From positions 1 to 64,000 of the forward strand of contig NZ_JQBX01000009.1 of NCBI RefSeq assembly GCF_001437075.1: a DNA stretch of 64,000 nucleotides, read 5' to 3'. The translations under genes and the position numbers were made by a program. The stretch is from Pediococcus stilesii. Lineage in GTDB: Bacteria; Bacillota; Bacilli; Lactobacillales; Lactobacillaceae. Position 1 is the first letter of the stretch; each line of letters starts with the position of its first letter. This document shows, one piece after another, positions 35,720 through 45,062 of this stretch. The notes beneath the pieces are model-generated. The model was not told where the DNA came from, ran no database searches, and saw nothing but the letters and a program-made list of their open reading frames with translations.

Positions 35720-36919
35720 TTAGTCCCCCATCTTTTTAAATTTTTCAACTTCGCGTGCAATTGCTAATTCTTCATCGGTTGGAATAACCATCACTTTAAC
35801 TGCTGAGTCTTCCGTATTGATGAACCGTTCACCACGTTCTTGATTTAGTACATCATCCATTTTAACGTTAAAGATTCCCAATTTTGAAGTGATTTCTTTT
35901 CGCATTGGAACACTGTTTTCACCAATTCCAGCCGTAAACACGATTCCATCCAATCCGCCCATTTCTGTAGCGTATGATCCGATATACTTCACAATGTTAT
36001 TAACAAACACATCAATGGCTGTTCGAGCTTTTTTATCTCCCTTATCGGCAGCATCAATAATATCTCGAAGATCTGGTGAAATTTCAGACAGACCTAACAA
36101 CCCTGATTTTTTATTTAAGATAGTTAGCATATCTTCTGGATCCGTGATATTTAATTTTTCCATTAGATAAACAACTAGTGATGCATCAATGTCTCCTGAA
36201 CGCGTAGCCATCGTAATTCCGGCCAAGGGTGTGAATCCCATTGATGTGTCGAATGACTTGCCATCCTTAATTGCCGTGATCGAGCTTCCGGCACCTAGAT
36301 GTAATGTTATTAACTTTAAGTCTTCTAAGGGTTTCCCCATTATCTTAGCCGCTCGTTGTGAAACGTATTTATGGCTAGTCCCATGTGCGCCATACTTACG
36401 AGCACCGTATTTTTCATAATATTCATAAGGAATACTATATAGGTAATTTTTTTCTGGTAATGTTTCATGAAAAGAAGTATCGAAAACGGCCACACTTGTG
36501 ATATTTGGTAAAATTTTCTTGAACGCTCGGATCCCAGTTGCATTGGCAGGATTATGTAGGGGTGCATACTCCTTTAAATCTTCAATTTCCTTTAAAACCT
36601 TGTCATCAATTAGAGCGGAGTCCTCAAAAATTTCTCCTCCGGCAACTACTCGATGTCCAACGCCGGTAATTTCATTGTAATCTTTAATAATGTCTAATTT
36701 GATCAGCTCTTGTAACAGTAAATCAACTGCTTCTTCATGATTTTCAATCGGTTGATCAATTTCAACTTTCTTCCCATCCGTTGTCTTAATTGTAAAATTA
36801 GACCCCGGAATTCCAATTCGATCGACCGCCCCCGAAGATATTACCCTTTCCTCAGGCATTTCGTATAATTTAAACTTAAGCGTTGAACTTCCCGCATTAA
36901 TTGCAATTGTCTTTTCCAC
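35720..36919 (-). CDS. ackA: Acetate kinase
   Basis: A 399-residue kinase that turns acetyl phosphate and ADP into acetate and ATP, the energy-yielding end of the phosphoketolase route. The family signatures are [10 protein letters not shown] at 7-16, GHRVVAGGE near 87, [10 protein letters not shown] near 146 and HLGAGSS near 207. The start is GTG at 36919 with GGAGAAGGAG. It leads an operon with pta. A near-perfect cre palindrome lies about 210 bases upstream, suggesting CcpA control as known for ackA in Bacillus. Confidence 0.95.
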   Translation of the reverse strand: MEKTIAINAGSSTLKFKLYEMPEERVISSGAVDRIGIPGSNFTIKTTDGKKVEIDQPIENHEEAVDLLLQELIKLDIIKDYNEITGVGHRVVAGGEIFEDSALIDDKVLKEIEDLKEYAPLHNPANATGIRAFKKILPNITSVAVFDTSFHETLPEKNYLYSIPYEYYEKYGARKYGAHGTSHKYVSQRAAKIMGKPLEDLKLITLHLGAGSSITAIKDGKSFDTSMGFTPLAGITMATRSGDIDASLVVYLMEKLNITDPEDMLTILNKKSGLLGLSEISPDLRDIIDAADKGDKKARTAIDVFVNNIVKYIGSYATEMGGLDGIVFTAGIGENSVPMRKEITSKLGIFNVKMDDVLNQERGERFINTEDSAVKVMVIPTDEELAIAREVEKFKKMGD

Positions 36920-37128
36920 TAGTATCGCTCCTTCTCCTCATAATAGAAATTTATTCTAACTTATTTCTCAAAATAAATCTCTTATTAATTTATCGTTAAG
37001 ATAATCAATTCTTAATAAGCGCCATGTTACCAATCATCTTACTTCTTGAAATGTACCATAAAACTGTTAAATATGGTTACATTTCGGTCCTAATTATCCC
37101 ATCAATTATAGATTTATCATATGCTGTG

Positions 37129-37144
37129 TGGAAAACGTTTTCAA
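37129..37144. promoter_or_regulatory. cre (CcpA-binding) site candidate upstream of ackA
   Basis: TGGAAAACGTTTTCAA matches WTGNAARCGNWWWCAW at 15 of 16 positions and has a perfect 12-base palindrome core GAAAACGTTTTC. It is in the 374-base region between nagB and ackA (36920-37293). That region otherwise holds the ackA 5' region and the nagB terminator. Confidence 0.65.
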
Positions 37145-37233
37145 CATTTTTGAGTTTTTTTTAACTAATAATAACCTCAAACTCAATTAATTAATGCCGT
37201 TTAAACAATTTATTATCACTGCATAATTAATAA

Positions 37234-37276
37234 CAAAAAAGCCTCAAAACCATCAACTACCTGGTTTTGAGACTTA
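37234..37276 (-). terminator. Terminator of nagB
   Basis: On the minus strand AAGTCTCAAAACCA pairs with TGGTTTTGAGGCTT, followed by a T run. Confidence 0.88.
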
Positions 37277-37293
37277 TTAAATACTATTTTTTA

Positions 37294-38007
37294 TTAATAT
37301 TTACCTTCAAGTTTGCTTGCAGCAGCTTCATCAATAATAACTGTTACGTTATCATGATTTTGTAGAACGCTGGCAGGAAGGTCTGTTGTAACAGGTCCTT
37401 CAATCATGCCCTTAATTGCGTCAGCTTTATCTTCACCAAATGCTTCGATCAAAATATGTTTACTCTTCATGATTGAAGCAAGTCCCATTGAAATTGCAAA
37501 ACGTGGAACATCTTCTTCATGTTCGAAGAAACGCGCATTAGCATCGATTGTTGATTGAGTTAATGTCACCTTATGTGTCTTGCTATCAGCAGGTGTTCCA
37601 GGTTCATTAAATCCGATGTGTCCGTTACGTCCAATTCCAAGAATTTGTAAATCAATTGGGTTATCATCAATAATTTGATCATAATGTTTTGCTTCGGCTT
37701 CAATATCTTCTGCACGACCATTAGGCAAGTATGAATGCTTGAATGGCTTTGCGTCGAACAAATTCTTGTGCATGAAGTAATTATAACTTTGGTCGCTACC
37801 CTCTGGTAAACCAACATATTCGTCCAAGTTAATTGAAATTGAATCAGTAAAATCTAAATCACTTTTAATGATTTCTTGGTATGTTGTAATTGGTGTACTA
37901 CCAGTTGCCAAACCAAATGTTTTAGCACCATTCTTCTTTGCATCAGCAAATAGTTGGTATCCTTCTTTTCCACCTTGTGCGTTATCTTTAACAATAATAA
38001 CCTTCAT
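37294..38007 (-). CDS. nagB: Glucosamine-6-phosphate deaminase
   Basis: A 237-residue enzyme converting glucosamine 6-phosphate to fructose 6-phosphate and ammonia, feeding amino-sugar carbon to central metabolism. The signatures are [14 protein letters not shown] near 32, NLDEYVGL near 63 and [14 protein letters not shown] near 126. I start at ATG 38007, after AAAGGAG; the frame runs 25 codons further up through the promoter. The gene is monocistronic; nagA is not next to it. Two NagR-like operators frame its promoter. Confidence 0.94.
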   Translation of the reverse strand: MKVIIVKDNAQGGKEGYQLFADAKKNGAKTFGLATGSTPITTYQEIIKSDLDFTDSISINLDEYVGLPEGSDQSYNYFMHKNLFDAKPFKHSYLPNGRAEDIEAEAKHYDQIIDDNPIDLQILGIGRNGHIGFNEPGTPADSKTHKVTLTQSTIDANARFFEHEEDVPRFAISMGLASIMKSKHILIEAFGEDKADAIKGMIEGPVTTDLPASVLQNHDNVTVIIDEAAASKLEGKY

Positions 38008-38027
38008 GATATTTCTCCTTTGCATTT

Positions 38028-38072
38028 TTGGTATAGTCCAATTATAAAATGGTCTAAACCAAAATGCAAGAC
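38028..38072 (-). promoter_or_regulatory. nagB promoter with two NagR/GntR-type operators
   Basis: Minus strand: TTGCAT, 17 bases, TATAAT (38043-38048). Two inverted repeats of the TTGGTATAGACCAAT type overlap it: TTGGTATAGTCCAAT (38028-38042), right after the -10, and ATGGTCTAAACCA (38049-38061), inside the spacer. This layout implies tight repression lifted by an amino-sugar phosphate. Confidence 0.7.
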
Positions 38073-38376
38073 TTTCGCTCAAAAAAATTTTATTTTTTGT
38101 TATCCACTTACGGCTTCTGATTTAACGGATATTTAGATTTGTTCAATAATAAGGCGTTGTTAATTTTTTTCAATTTGAATCTAACAGAAATGTCTATTAG
38201 AGCACCTATTTTCTCGTTTTGTACATAATGCTAACGTTTAACACTGTTAAATCAACCTCTTTTAATTATTTGTTACTTCATCTTCATCAATCAGTGCTTG
38301 TGAATTTATAAACAATAAAATTCTGAACGCACTTTTTCTTTACTTCTTTTTTATTTAAGATATACTAATTTCTGTA

Positions 38377-38466
38377 ACAGGGGTGCTAGGCTCGACCTGG
38401 CTGAGATTAAAACTATTCGGTTTTTGACCCTCGAACCTGATATGGATAATGCCAGCGCAGGAAGAT
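38377..38466 (+). promoter_or_regulatory. TPP riboswitch (THI element)
   Basis: The conserved TPP aptamer blocks are present in order: GGGGTGCT, GGCTGAGATTAA, ACCCTCGAACCTGATATGGATAATGCCAGCG and CAGGAAGA. It precedes a thiamine-binding protein and an ABC transporter, so TPP should shut them off. The 294 bases between nagB's operators and here (about 38073-38366) show only A+T-rich sequence. Confidence 0.95.
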
Positions 38467-38505
38467 CATTTTTTACGTTTAAAATGTTTATTTTCTAGAT
38501 AAACA

Positions 38506-38536
38506 AAAGCTGGCTTGCATAAGGTCGGCTTTTTTT
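38506..38536 (+). terminator. Expression-platform terminator of the TPP riboswitch
   Basis: AAAGCTGGC (38506-38514) pairs with GTCGGCTTT (38524-38532) using G-U pairs, then a T run. It should form when TPP is bound. Confidence 0.8.
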
Positions 38537-38568
38537 ATTTAAATTTTTAGTTATACGGAGGAATTACA

Positions 38569-38865
38569 ATGGATACAAGTGTAGCAATTCAAGTTTTACC
38601 AATGATGGAAGACGAGGAGAAGTTAGTTGCAGCGGTTGATAAGGCCATCGAATACATTCAATCAACGGGTGTTGACTATCAGGTCGGTGCTTTTGAAACA
38701 ACCATTGAAGGTAACTACGATCAACTGATGGACATTGTTAAAAATATTACCAAAATTACTGCTGATGCTGGCGCACCTCAAGTAATGTCTTACGTTAAGA
38801 TTAATTACAAACCAGAAGGACAGGTTCTTGGGATTCATGAAAAAACTGACAAATACCAGCATTAA
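38569..38865 (+). CDS. Thiamine-binding protein, MTH1187/YkoF-like
   Basis: A 98-residue ferredoxin-like protein of the Thiamine_BP family (COG0011). It has the opening VAIQVLPMM, then TTIEGNYDQLMDIV and the closing VKINYKPEG. The family binds thiamine or its pyrimidine part in the cytoplasm and is often next to HMP/thiamine ABC genes, as here. It is the first gene after the TPP riboswitch. The permease gene overlaps its end by about 30 bases. Start ATG with CGGAGG. Confidence 0.88.
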   Translation: MDTSVAIQVLPMMEDEEKLVAAVDKAIEYIQSTGVDYQVGAFETTIEGNYDQLMDIVKNITKITADAGAPQVMSYVKINYKPEGQVLGIHEKTDKYQH

Positions 38866-39604
38866 TTTTTTACCCCTTGTTGCAATTGCATTAGTTCTAA
38901 TCGTTTGGCAAATAATCAGTGCCCTTCAGTTAATTCCAGAATTTTTACTGCCATCGCCACTGTCTGTTCTACAAGCTTTTGGAGATGACTATCAAGCACT
39001 TTTTTCAAATTCACTTGTGACACTTTCAGAAGCCTTTTGGGGATTATTTTTTGGCGTTGGCATTGGAGTTATTTTGGCCCTGATTATGGATATTTTCCAT
39101 CCGATTTATAAAGCGCTTTATCCGTTGCTTGTCATTAGTCAAACAATTCCGACGATCGCAATTGCACCGCTATTAATACTTTGGTTTGGTTATGGTATCC
39201 TTCCCAAAGTTGTTCTGGTAGTGGCGACAACGTTCTTTCCAATTGCAGTCGGGATGTTAGATGCTTTTCGTTCTACCGATCAGGATTTAATCACCCTGAT
39301 GCGCACGTTGGGTGCTAACACACCCAAAATTTATTTTTATATCAAATTTCCAAATGCACTAGATGCTTTCTTTTCGAGTTTAAAAATCTCCGTTTCATAT
39401 TCGCTTGTCAGTGCCGTTGTTTCTGAGTGGGTCGGTGGCTTTGACGGATTAGGAGTCTATATGACACGGGTAATGAAAGCATATGCCTACGACAAAATGT
39501 TTGCCGTAATCTTTTTAATTTCGCTTTTGAGCCTTTTTTTAATCTTAATTGTGAACTGGATTCAATATATTATCACGCCTTGGAGGAGAACCAACCATGT
39601 TTAA
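38828..39604 (+). CDS. thiX: ABC transporter permease for thiamine precursor (ThiX type)
   Basis: A 258-residue membrane subunit of the SsuC/TauC class with six helices and the EAA loop (GANTPKIYFYIKFPNALDAF). The TTG at 38828 has AGAAGGA seven bases upstream, and an ATG at 38837 is the alternative. Either start lies within the end of the thiamine-binding gene. With ThiY and ThiZ it forms an importer for thiamine or the HMP pyrimidine. TPP riboswitch control supports this substrate. Confidence 0.88.
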   Translation: MGFMKKLTNTSINFLPLVAIALVLIVWQIISALQLIPEFLLPSPLSVLQAFGDDYQALFSNSLVTLSEAFWGLFFGVGIGVILALIMDIFHPIYKALYPLLVISQTIPTIAIAPLLILWFGYGILPKVVLVVATTFFPIAVGMLDAFRSTDQDLITLMRTLGANTPKIYFYIKFPNALDAFFSSLKISVSYSLVSAVVSEWVGGFDGLGVYMTRVMKAYAYDKMFAVIFLISLLSLFLILIVNWIQYIITPWRRTNHV

Positions 39605-40604
39605 ACATAAAAGAATATTAACTTTACTCGCTTTACTACCAATCGTTTCATTTTTGCTAGCTTCCTGTGGAAAAGCTAAAACCGCTACTAAAAATCAAAC
39701 GGTGACCGTTGTTTTAGACTGGACACCAAACACAAATCATACTGGACTTTATGTTGCAAAGGAAAAAGGCTATTTTAAAAAGCACCATTTGAATGTTAAG
39801 TTCGTTCAACCATCAAAAGATGGGGCTGAACAAATCGTTGCCAGTGGAAAAGCTCAAATTGGTATTTCAGGCCAGGACACGCTGGCTGGAGCAATTGCTA
39901 AGAAAAATCCTCTGCCACTAACAGCGATTGGAACAATCCTTCAGCATAATACTTCAGGGATTATGTCACGGAAAGCGGATGGCATTACAAGTCCTAAAAA
40001 AATGGAAGGATACCGTTATGCAACTTGGAATCTTCCAACCGAACTAGCTACGATTAAGCAAGTCGTTAAAGATGATGGCGGTGATTTTTCGAAAGTTAAA
40101 AAAGTTCCCAACAACATCACAGACGAAGTTGCTGGACTAAAATCTAAAGCAGCAGACGATATCTGGGTCTTTTATGGATGGGCTGGCATTAACGCTAAGG
40201 TAAAGAACTATCCCGTTAATTACTTTAGTTTCCGTTCCATCAATCCCGTTTTTGACTATTACACACCAATCATTATTGGAAACAATAGTTTCTTAAAGAA
40301 GAATCCAACCGTCGCAAAAGAATTTATGGCCGCAGCAACCGAGGGATACAAATACGCAGCGAAAAATCCGAAAGCTTCAGCTGACCTCTTAATGAAAGCT
40401 GTTCCCGAGCTAAAGAGCGATCAAAAGTTAATCTATGAAAGTCAAGATTACTTATCCAAATATTATTTAACTAACTCTGGCAACTTTGGAACGATTGGTT
40501 CAAAACGCTGGAATGCATTCTACACTTGGCTTAGCGATAATAAACTCGTCGATCAAAAATTAACCAAGGACCAAGGATTTACCAATCAATATTTACCAAA
40601 ATAG
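39597..40604 (+). CDS. thiY: Thiamine-precursor-binding lipoprotein (ThiY/NMT1-like)
   Basis: A 335-residue substrate-binding protein. A signal peptide ends in the lipobox LASC, so the mature protein is anchored by a lipid on its Cys. The NMT1/THI5-like domain shows LDWTPNTNHTGLYVAKEKGYF near residue 40 and QPSKDGAEQIVASGKAQIGI near 70, the features of HMP/formyl-aminopyrimidine binders. It overlaps thiX by eight bases. It delivers ligand to ThiX. Confidence 0.9.
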   Translation: MFKHKRILTLLALLPIVSFLLASCGKAKTATKNQTVTVVLDWTPNTNHTGLYVAKEKGYFKKHHLNVKFVQPSKDGAEQIVASGKAQIGISGQDTLAGAIAKKNPLPLTAIGTILQHNTSGIMSRKADGITSPKKMEGYRYATWNLPTELATIKQVVKDDGGDFSKVKKVPNNITDEVAGLKSKAADDIWVFYGWAGINAKVKNYPVNYFSFRSINPVFDYYTPIIIGNNSFLKKNPTVAKEFMAAATEGYKYAAKNPKASADLLMKAVPELKSDQKLIYESQDYLSKYYLTNSGNFGTIGSKRWNAFYTWLSDNKLVDQKLTKDQGFTNQYLPK

Positions 40605-40628
40605 TATTTTTATCAAAGGAAAATAATC

Positions 40629-41369
40629 ATGACCGAATTATTAGTTCAACACGTTGACCAAAGTTTTGATGGTAAACAAATTTTAAATGATGTCTCACTT
40701 TCGGTTAAAACAAACGAAATTGTTTCGATTCTCGGCGTCAGTGGTATTGGAAAAACAACCCTTTTTAACGTCATTGCTGGAATTACTCATCCCCTAGATG
40801 GCACGGTTGTTTTTAATGGCAACGACATAACCGGAGAAGCTGGTCATCTTGGTTACATGCTTCAAAAAGACCTTTTACTTCCGTTTCGAACAATTATGAA
40901 TAACGTCATTTTGCCGGATTTAGTCAAAGGTATTTCTAAGAAAGACGCCATCAAGCGTGCAACCCCCCTCTTTGAATTTTTTGGTTTATCAGGATACGAA
41001 AATAAATATCCTAATGAACTATCTGGGGGAATGCGTCAGCGAGCTGCGTTGTTGCGGACGTTTCTTTCAACTAAGGATCTGACCCTTTTAGACGAGCCGT
41101 TCAGCGCTTTAGATGAATTAACTAAGCGTGGAATCTACCGATGGTACACCGATATAAGTCGCCAGATGCAGAATTCAACCCTTTTAATCACGCATAGTGT
41201 TGACGAAGCCATCACTCTTTCAGACCGAATTTACATTTTAAGCGGAAAGCCAGCGACTATTTCACATGAAATTAAAATCACCTCGGAAGAACGTAATAAG
41301 CCAGATTTTGAATTAACCTCGGACTTTATTAAATATAAGAAGGAAATTTTAAACATTTTAAATGTATAA
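40629..41369 (+). CDS. thiZ: ABC transporter ATP-binding protein (ThiZ type)
   Basis: A 246-residue ATPase: Walker A GVSGIGKTT at 36-44, Q-loop YMLQKDLLLPF near 77, signature LSGGMRQRA near 134 and Walker B LTLLDEPFSALDE near 153. It drives the ThiXY importer and is the last gene of the riboswitch operon. The P-loop has Ile where Ser or Cys is usual, which is tolerated. No thiamine biosynthesis gene is in the operon. Confidence 0.9.
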   Translation: MTELLVQHVDQSFDGKQILNDVSLSVKTNEIVSILGVSGIGKTTLFNVIAGITHPLDGTVVFNGNDITGEAGHLGYMLQKDLLLPFRTIMNNVILPDLVKGISKKDAIKRATPLFEFFGLSGYENKYPNELSGGMRQRAALLRTFLSTKDLTLLDEPFSALDELTKRGIYRWYTDISRQMQNSTLLITHSVDEAITLSDRIYILSGKPATISHEIKITSEERNKPDFELTSDFIKYKKEILNILNV

Positions 41370-41443
41370 TTTTTATCCTTTTTAGTTGTTGATAACGCTA
41401 ACATCGTATATAGTTAAGTTATTAAGATGAGGAGGTGGACTTT

Positions 41444-41674
41444 ATGAGTGAAACAATTTTATTTAATCCTGGTGATTCTATTGGTAATTTTCATGATTAT
41501 AATGAAGCCGTAAAAAAAGGACATTTATTCAAACAAAAACAACGTCCTAACGATGAGCTTGTGGTCGTCACCGATCCGGCTAAAAACGAAGAATATGCAA
41601 TTTTCTACGTTAAAGATCGGAAACACGAAAAAAGTGATGAAAACATTCCTTACGATGTTAATAAGCATCTGTAG
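41444..41674 (+). CDS. Small conserved protein of unknown function
   Basis: A 76-residue acidic, soluble protein with an optimal GAGGAGGTGG site before ATG 41444; the frame also opens at a GTG three codons earlier, inside that site. I recognise no domain. It has its own space between the thiZ gene and a strong bidirectional terminator. Its composition (Asp, Lys, Glu) and the binding site make it a real gene. Confidence 0.72.
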   Translation: MSETILFNPGDSIGNFHDYNEAVKKGHLFKQKQRPNDELVVVTDPAKNEEYAIFYVKDRKHEKSDENIPYDVNKHL

Positions 41675-41732
41675 ACGATCAATCAAAGCTTTTATTTAAT
41701 ATTTTGAAATTTGAACGAATTATTATAGAGCT

Positions 41733-41785
41733 AAAAATGGAGTCATGACCGGTATTAATACCTGTGTCATGACTCCATTTTTAAT
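41733..41785. terminator. Bidirectional terminator
   Basis: AAAATGGAGTCATGAC pairs with GTCATGACTCCATTTT over 16 bases; the inner part adds GGTATT/AATACC. Confidence 0.93.
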
Positions 41786-41857
41786 TATAAATCATACCTT
41801 AAACTAGCTTTTATTCGTAGCTGCGCTTCGTTGACCGACTAATCTAGTTCGCTATTT

Positions 41858-42481
41858 TTACCATACAACACTTAGGTGTTCTCGATTATGGTTGTTATTT
41901 TCAATCTCATCGACCATCGCCACCGCATAATCCGCATAACTAATTTCGCTTTTACCCTCACTATCGGTCATTAACATCTCGTTTCCTAAAGTATAATGGC
42001 CTTTTTTATCGCCTGTTGGTTTAAAGTTGGGTGCTGGACTAATATACGTCCAATTTAACTGATCTTGATTCTCTAATACTTCAAGGCCACGCCCCATCAT
42101 TGTAGAAGTCGGTTTAAACGCTTCTGGGAAACCAGGTGTTTCGTACAAATGAGTAATGTGATCATCAACATATAAGCTACCAGCTCCGCCGACAAAGAAC
42201 AGTCTGACTGTGGTTCCCGTTAGAATTTCAACTAGGTGCTCGGTTGAAGTTAAAAACTTAATTTCTTCACCAGCCGGAGCTTTAAAAGCGTCCACAACAA
42301 CGTCAAAATCTTGTAAATCCTGTCGAGTTAAATCGAATAAATCCTTCTTTAAAACTTTAACATCTTCATTAATTTTTGAAGGATGCCGGACAATTGCCGT
42401 TACATCATGTCCACGGCGCAATGCTTCCTCCATAATCATGTGCCCCGCTTTACCGCCTGCTGCAATAATTCCAATTTTCAT
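41858..42481 (-). CDS. NAD(P)H-binding SDR-like protein (YwnB/NmrA type)
   Basis: A 207-residue atypical short-chain dehydrogenase. The nucleotide loop is AAGGKAGHMI near residue 7 with an Arg-His after strand 2. VVDAFKAP and FVGGAGSLY continue the fold, as in YwnB proteins. The catalytic Tyr-x3-Lys is not obvious, so it may be a sensor or reductase of flavin or quinone type. I start at ATG 42481 with GGTGGAG. The gene follows dapF on the same strand after a 70-base gap, without a clear terminator. Confidence 0.8.
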   Translation of the reverse strand: MKIGIIAAGGKAGHMIMEEALRRGHDVTAIVRHPSKINEDVKVLKKDLFDLTRQDLQDFDVVVDAFKAPAGEEIKFLTSTEHLVEILTGTTVRLFFVGGAGSLYVDDHITHLYETPGFPEAFKPTSTMMGRGLEVLENQDQLNWTYISPAPNFKPTGDKKGHYTLGNEMLMTDSEGKSEISYADYAVAMVDEIENNNHNREHLSVVW

Positions 42482-42552
42482 TTGTCTCCACCTCACTTGG
42501 TTTTGACTTCAGCATAACTGGAATCAAATTATTTCACAAGCATTTAGTTCAT

Positions 42553-43545
42553 CTAGAATGAATAACTTGGAAGGGCCTTAACAAATTCTTGATACGACTC
42601 TTCTTCACCAGTTTCCACAATTTTAGCTTTTTCAAAATGATTTTTTCGTAATTGTTCTTCATTAATTTGGATTTGATGGGTAAAGGTGGCATTTCCAATC
42701 AAATCAATTTTATATTCCCCGTCATCCTGTCGTACCCGAGTTTGGACCATCCCACCAGGATTATAAACGTTATTAACCGTATTAACTCCGGTTTTTCCAT
42801 CATTAAGTAACGTCCAAATTACACTAGTGGCGGCCATCCCCGTTCCGCAAGCATTCGTAAAACCAACTCCCCGTTCATATGTCTCAACAAAAATTTGGTT
42901 TTGACCAATTACCCGACCAAAGCTAACGTTAACACCATCTGGAAACCACGGATTTTGTTCGTTAAACCGCTGTCCCAGCTCCCCTAACTTTGTCTTGTTT
43001 AAAATTTGATGCGGTTCTTCAATCGCAATTAAATGTGGATTCGGTACTGCAATTGCGGAAAACTTAATTGTCTCGTTCAAATCGACAACGTTAGAATGAA
43101 TTAACTCACTACGGCCAGCCGCATTCATTGGTAACGCACTTGTTTCAAATCGAACCGGGGAAATTTCAACGTGGTACGTGGCTACTCCATTGCCAAGCGC
43201 TGGTGCTCTTCCGACTTGTAAATCCGCTTCGGCGGTCTCAACAAGAAATTCATCTTTATCATACTTTTCGCCAAGGTAGCGGCTTACCGTTCTGAGGCCA
43301 TTACCACACATACTAGCGATGCTACCATCGCTATTGATCACTCGCATTCGACCTAAAGTGTTTTGATGGACACCGTCATCAACGACTAATAATCCATCTG
43401 CTCCACCAAGAATTCCAGCGGAACCATCCGTTATTTTAACCGCCGTTTGAATAAGTTCTTCTTCTGTTAACGGCCGTGACAATTGATTCTGATCTAACAA
43501 GAAAAATGTATTTTCTGATCCATGCACTTTGAGTAAATTAATCAT
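42553..43545 (-). CDS. dapF: Diaminopimelate epimerase
   Basis: A 330-residue epimerase turning LL-diaminopimelate into meso-DAP. The two catalytic cysteines are Cys80 (SMCGNGLR) and Cys233 (NACGTGMAA). It overlaps the aspartokinase gene by four bases, so the two are translationally coupled and both under the lysine riboswitch. Its partners are encoded by the divergent operon. Confidence 0.94.
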   Translation of the reverse strand: MINLLKVHGSENTFFLLDQNQLSRPLTEEELIQTAVKITDGSAGILGGADGLLVVDDGVHQNTLGRMRVINSDGSIASMCGNGLRTVSRYLGEKYDKDEFLVETAEADLQVGRAPALGNGVATYHVEISPVRFETSALPMNAAGRSELIHSNVVDLNETIKFSAIAVPNPHLIAIEEPHQILNKTKLGELGQRFNEQNPWFPDGVNVSFGRVIGQNQIFVETYERGVGFTNACGTGMAATSVIWTLLNDGKTGVNTVNNVYNPGGMVQTRVRQDDGEYKIDLIGNATFTHQIQINEEQLRKNHFEKAKIVETGEEESYQEFVKALPSYSF

Positions 43546-44924
43546 TGCTCCACCCCCACCTTTGATTCAAAGAATTCTTTATAGATCTGTCTGACCGCCT
43601 GATCGGCTTGATTCTGGTGCACACCGAGCATGGTCGAAATCCGTGAAGCACCTTGATTAATCATTTGAATTCCAATTTGGTCACGAGCCAACGCGTCAAC
43701 AATTCGATCAACAATCCCCACCTTATCTCGCATGCCTTCGCCGACAATCATTAAAATTGCATAATCATCAATCCATTCTAGTTGATCCGTTTGCAATTCT
43801 CGGTGAATATCTTCCAATAAATTAGGTAAGATTGCGTTTGAAACCTGGTTTTTATCAAAAATAATTGTTAGATCATCAATTCCAGAAGGCATATGCTCAT
43901 AACTAATCCCGTAGCGATACAAAATCTGTAAAAGTTTTAAAGTGAAACCAACCTCACGATTCAATAAGTATTTATGTAGATATAAAGCTGCAAAATGATT
44001 GGAACTTACTACCCCGGTAATTTCGCGATCCGATCTAAAATTTTGTTCAGGTTCAATTAACGTTCCTGGAAGTGCCGGATGATTGGTATTTTTGACCACA
44101 ATGGGGATTTGGGCCTCGATGGCTGGAATAATTGCCTCATCATGAAACACCGAAAATCCTGCATAAGACAGCTCACGCATCTCACGATATGTCATCTCCC
44201 GAATCGAATGCGGATGCTTAACCACGTGCGGGTTAGCGGAATAAATCGAGTCTACATCAGTAAAATTTTCATACATTTCAGCCTGAAAGCCTCGTGCCAA
44301 AATAGCTCCGGTTATGTCAGAACCACCGCGTGAAAAAGTACATACCTCGCCCGCATCGTTATAGGCATAAAAGCCCGGAACGACAATGTAATCGGTGTCT
44401 GATAACAGGTTCGCGCTTACATCCTGAATTTTGGAATAAGAATTCTGATCTAAAATAGCGTTATTGTAGTCGCCGTGAACCGTTATCCCAAGTTCACTTG
44501 GATCAACAAATCGGGCGCTCATCCCCTGAGCTTGGAGAACCTCTGCCATCAAAATTGCATTGAGGTGTTCACCAGCCGCCTTAAAATGTGCTAAACGGGC
44601 CTTTCGATTTACATAATATAAATTCACTAGGTCACTCAGATACTCTCGAATGGGTTCAAATCGTTGATCAGAAACCTTAAAGGCCTCAGCAATCGCCTGA
44701 TAACGTTCAATTATCAACTGTCGAGCCAAAGATACCTCATTTTCGTCTCCATTTTCATACTTGATCAATAGATCCGTTACTTTAGTGTCACTTGGAAATC
44801 TCTTTCCTGGTGCTGATACTACAATAACGCGCCGATGTTGATCTTGACTTAAAATATCAAGCACCTTTCGATATTGCGTAGCATCTGCCAATGAACTTCC
44901 ACCAAACTTTACAACTTTTACCAT
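43542..44924 (-). CDS. lysC: Aspartokinase
   Basis: A 460-residue kinase phosphorylating aspartate, the first step to lysine, DAP and threonine. The N-terminal VVKFGGSSLAD binds ATP, and FSRGGSDITGAI near 205 is the amino-acid kinase signature. The C-terminal 150 residues form ACT domains for feedback control. A lysine riboswitch is directly upstream, which marks it as the lysine-specific isozyme. Start ATG with AGGAG. Confidence 0.93.
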   Translation of the reverse strand: MVKVVKFGGSSLADATQYRKVLDILSQDQHRRVIVVSAPGKRFPSDTKVTDLLIKYENGDENEVSLARQLIIERYQAIAEAFKVSDQRFEPIREYLSDLVNLYYVNRKARLAHFKAAGEHLNAILMAEVLQAQGMSARFVDPSELGITVHGDYNNAILDQNSYSKIQDVSANLLSDTDYIVVPGFYAYNDAGEVCTFSRGGSDITGAILARGFQAEMYENFTDVDSIYSANPHVVKHPHSIREMTYREMRELSYAGFSVFHDEAIIPAIEAQIPIVVKNTNHPALPGTLIEPEQNFRSDREITGVVSSNHFAALYLHKYLLNREVGFTLKLLQILYRYGISYEHMPSGIDDLTIIFDKNQVSNAILPNLLEDIHRELQTDQLEWIDDYAILMIVGEGMRDKVGIVDRIVDALARDQIGIQMINQGASRISTMLGVHQNQADQAVRQIYKEFFESKVGVEQ

Positions 44925-44968
44925 GCTAGACTCCTTTTTGAGGTACTAGCTTTCCCATTAATCAATAT

Positions 44969-44998
44969 AAAAACGCCCATCTCCAAAAAAGACGGGCG
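44969..44998 (-). terminator. Expression-platform terminator of the lysine riboswitch
   Basis: Minus strand: CGCCCGTCT pairs with AGATGGGCG, then a run of T. It lies 45 bases before lysC and should form when lysine is bound. Confidence 0.88.
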
Positions 44999-45062
44999 CT
45001 AGCAACTTTTCAGTATACTAAAATCATTGATTCGATTTGAAAAGCACCCCGCTATTATAAAA

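Noticed and set aside
35716-35760. Longer N-terminus for pta from the start at 35760
   Set aside because: It would overlap ackA by 41 bases and adds residues not expected in the family; the TTG at 35715 has a proper binding site.
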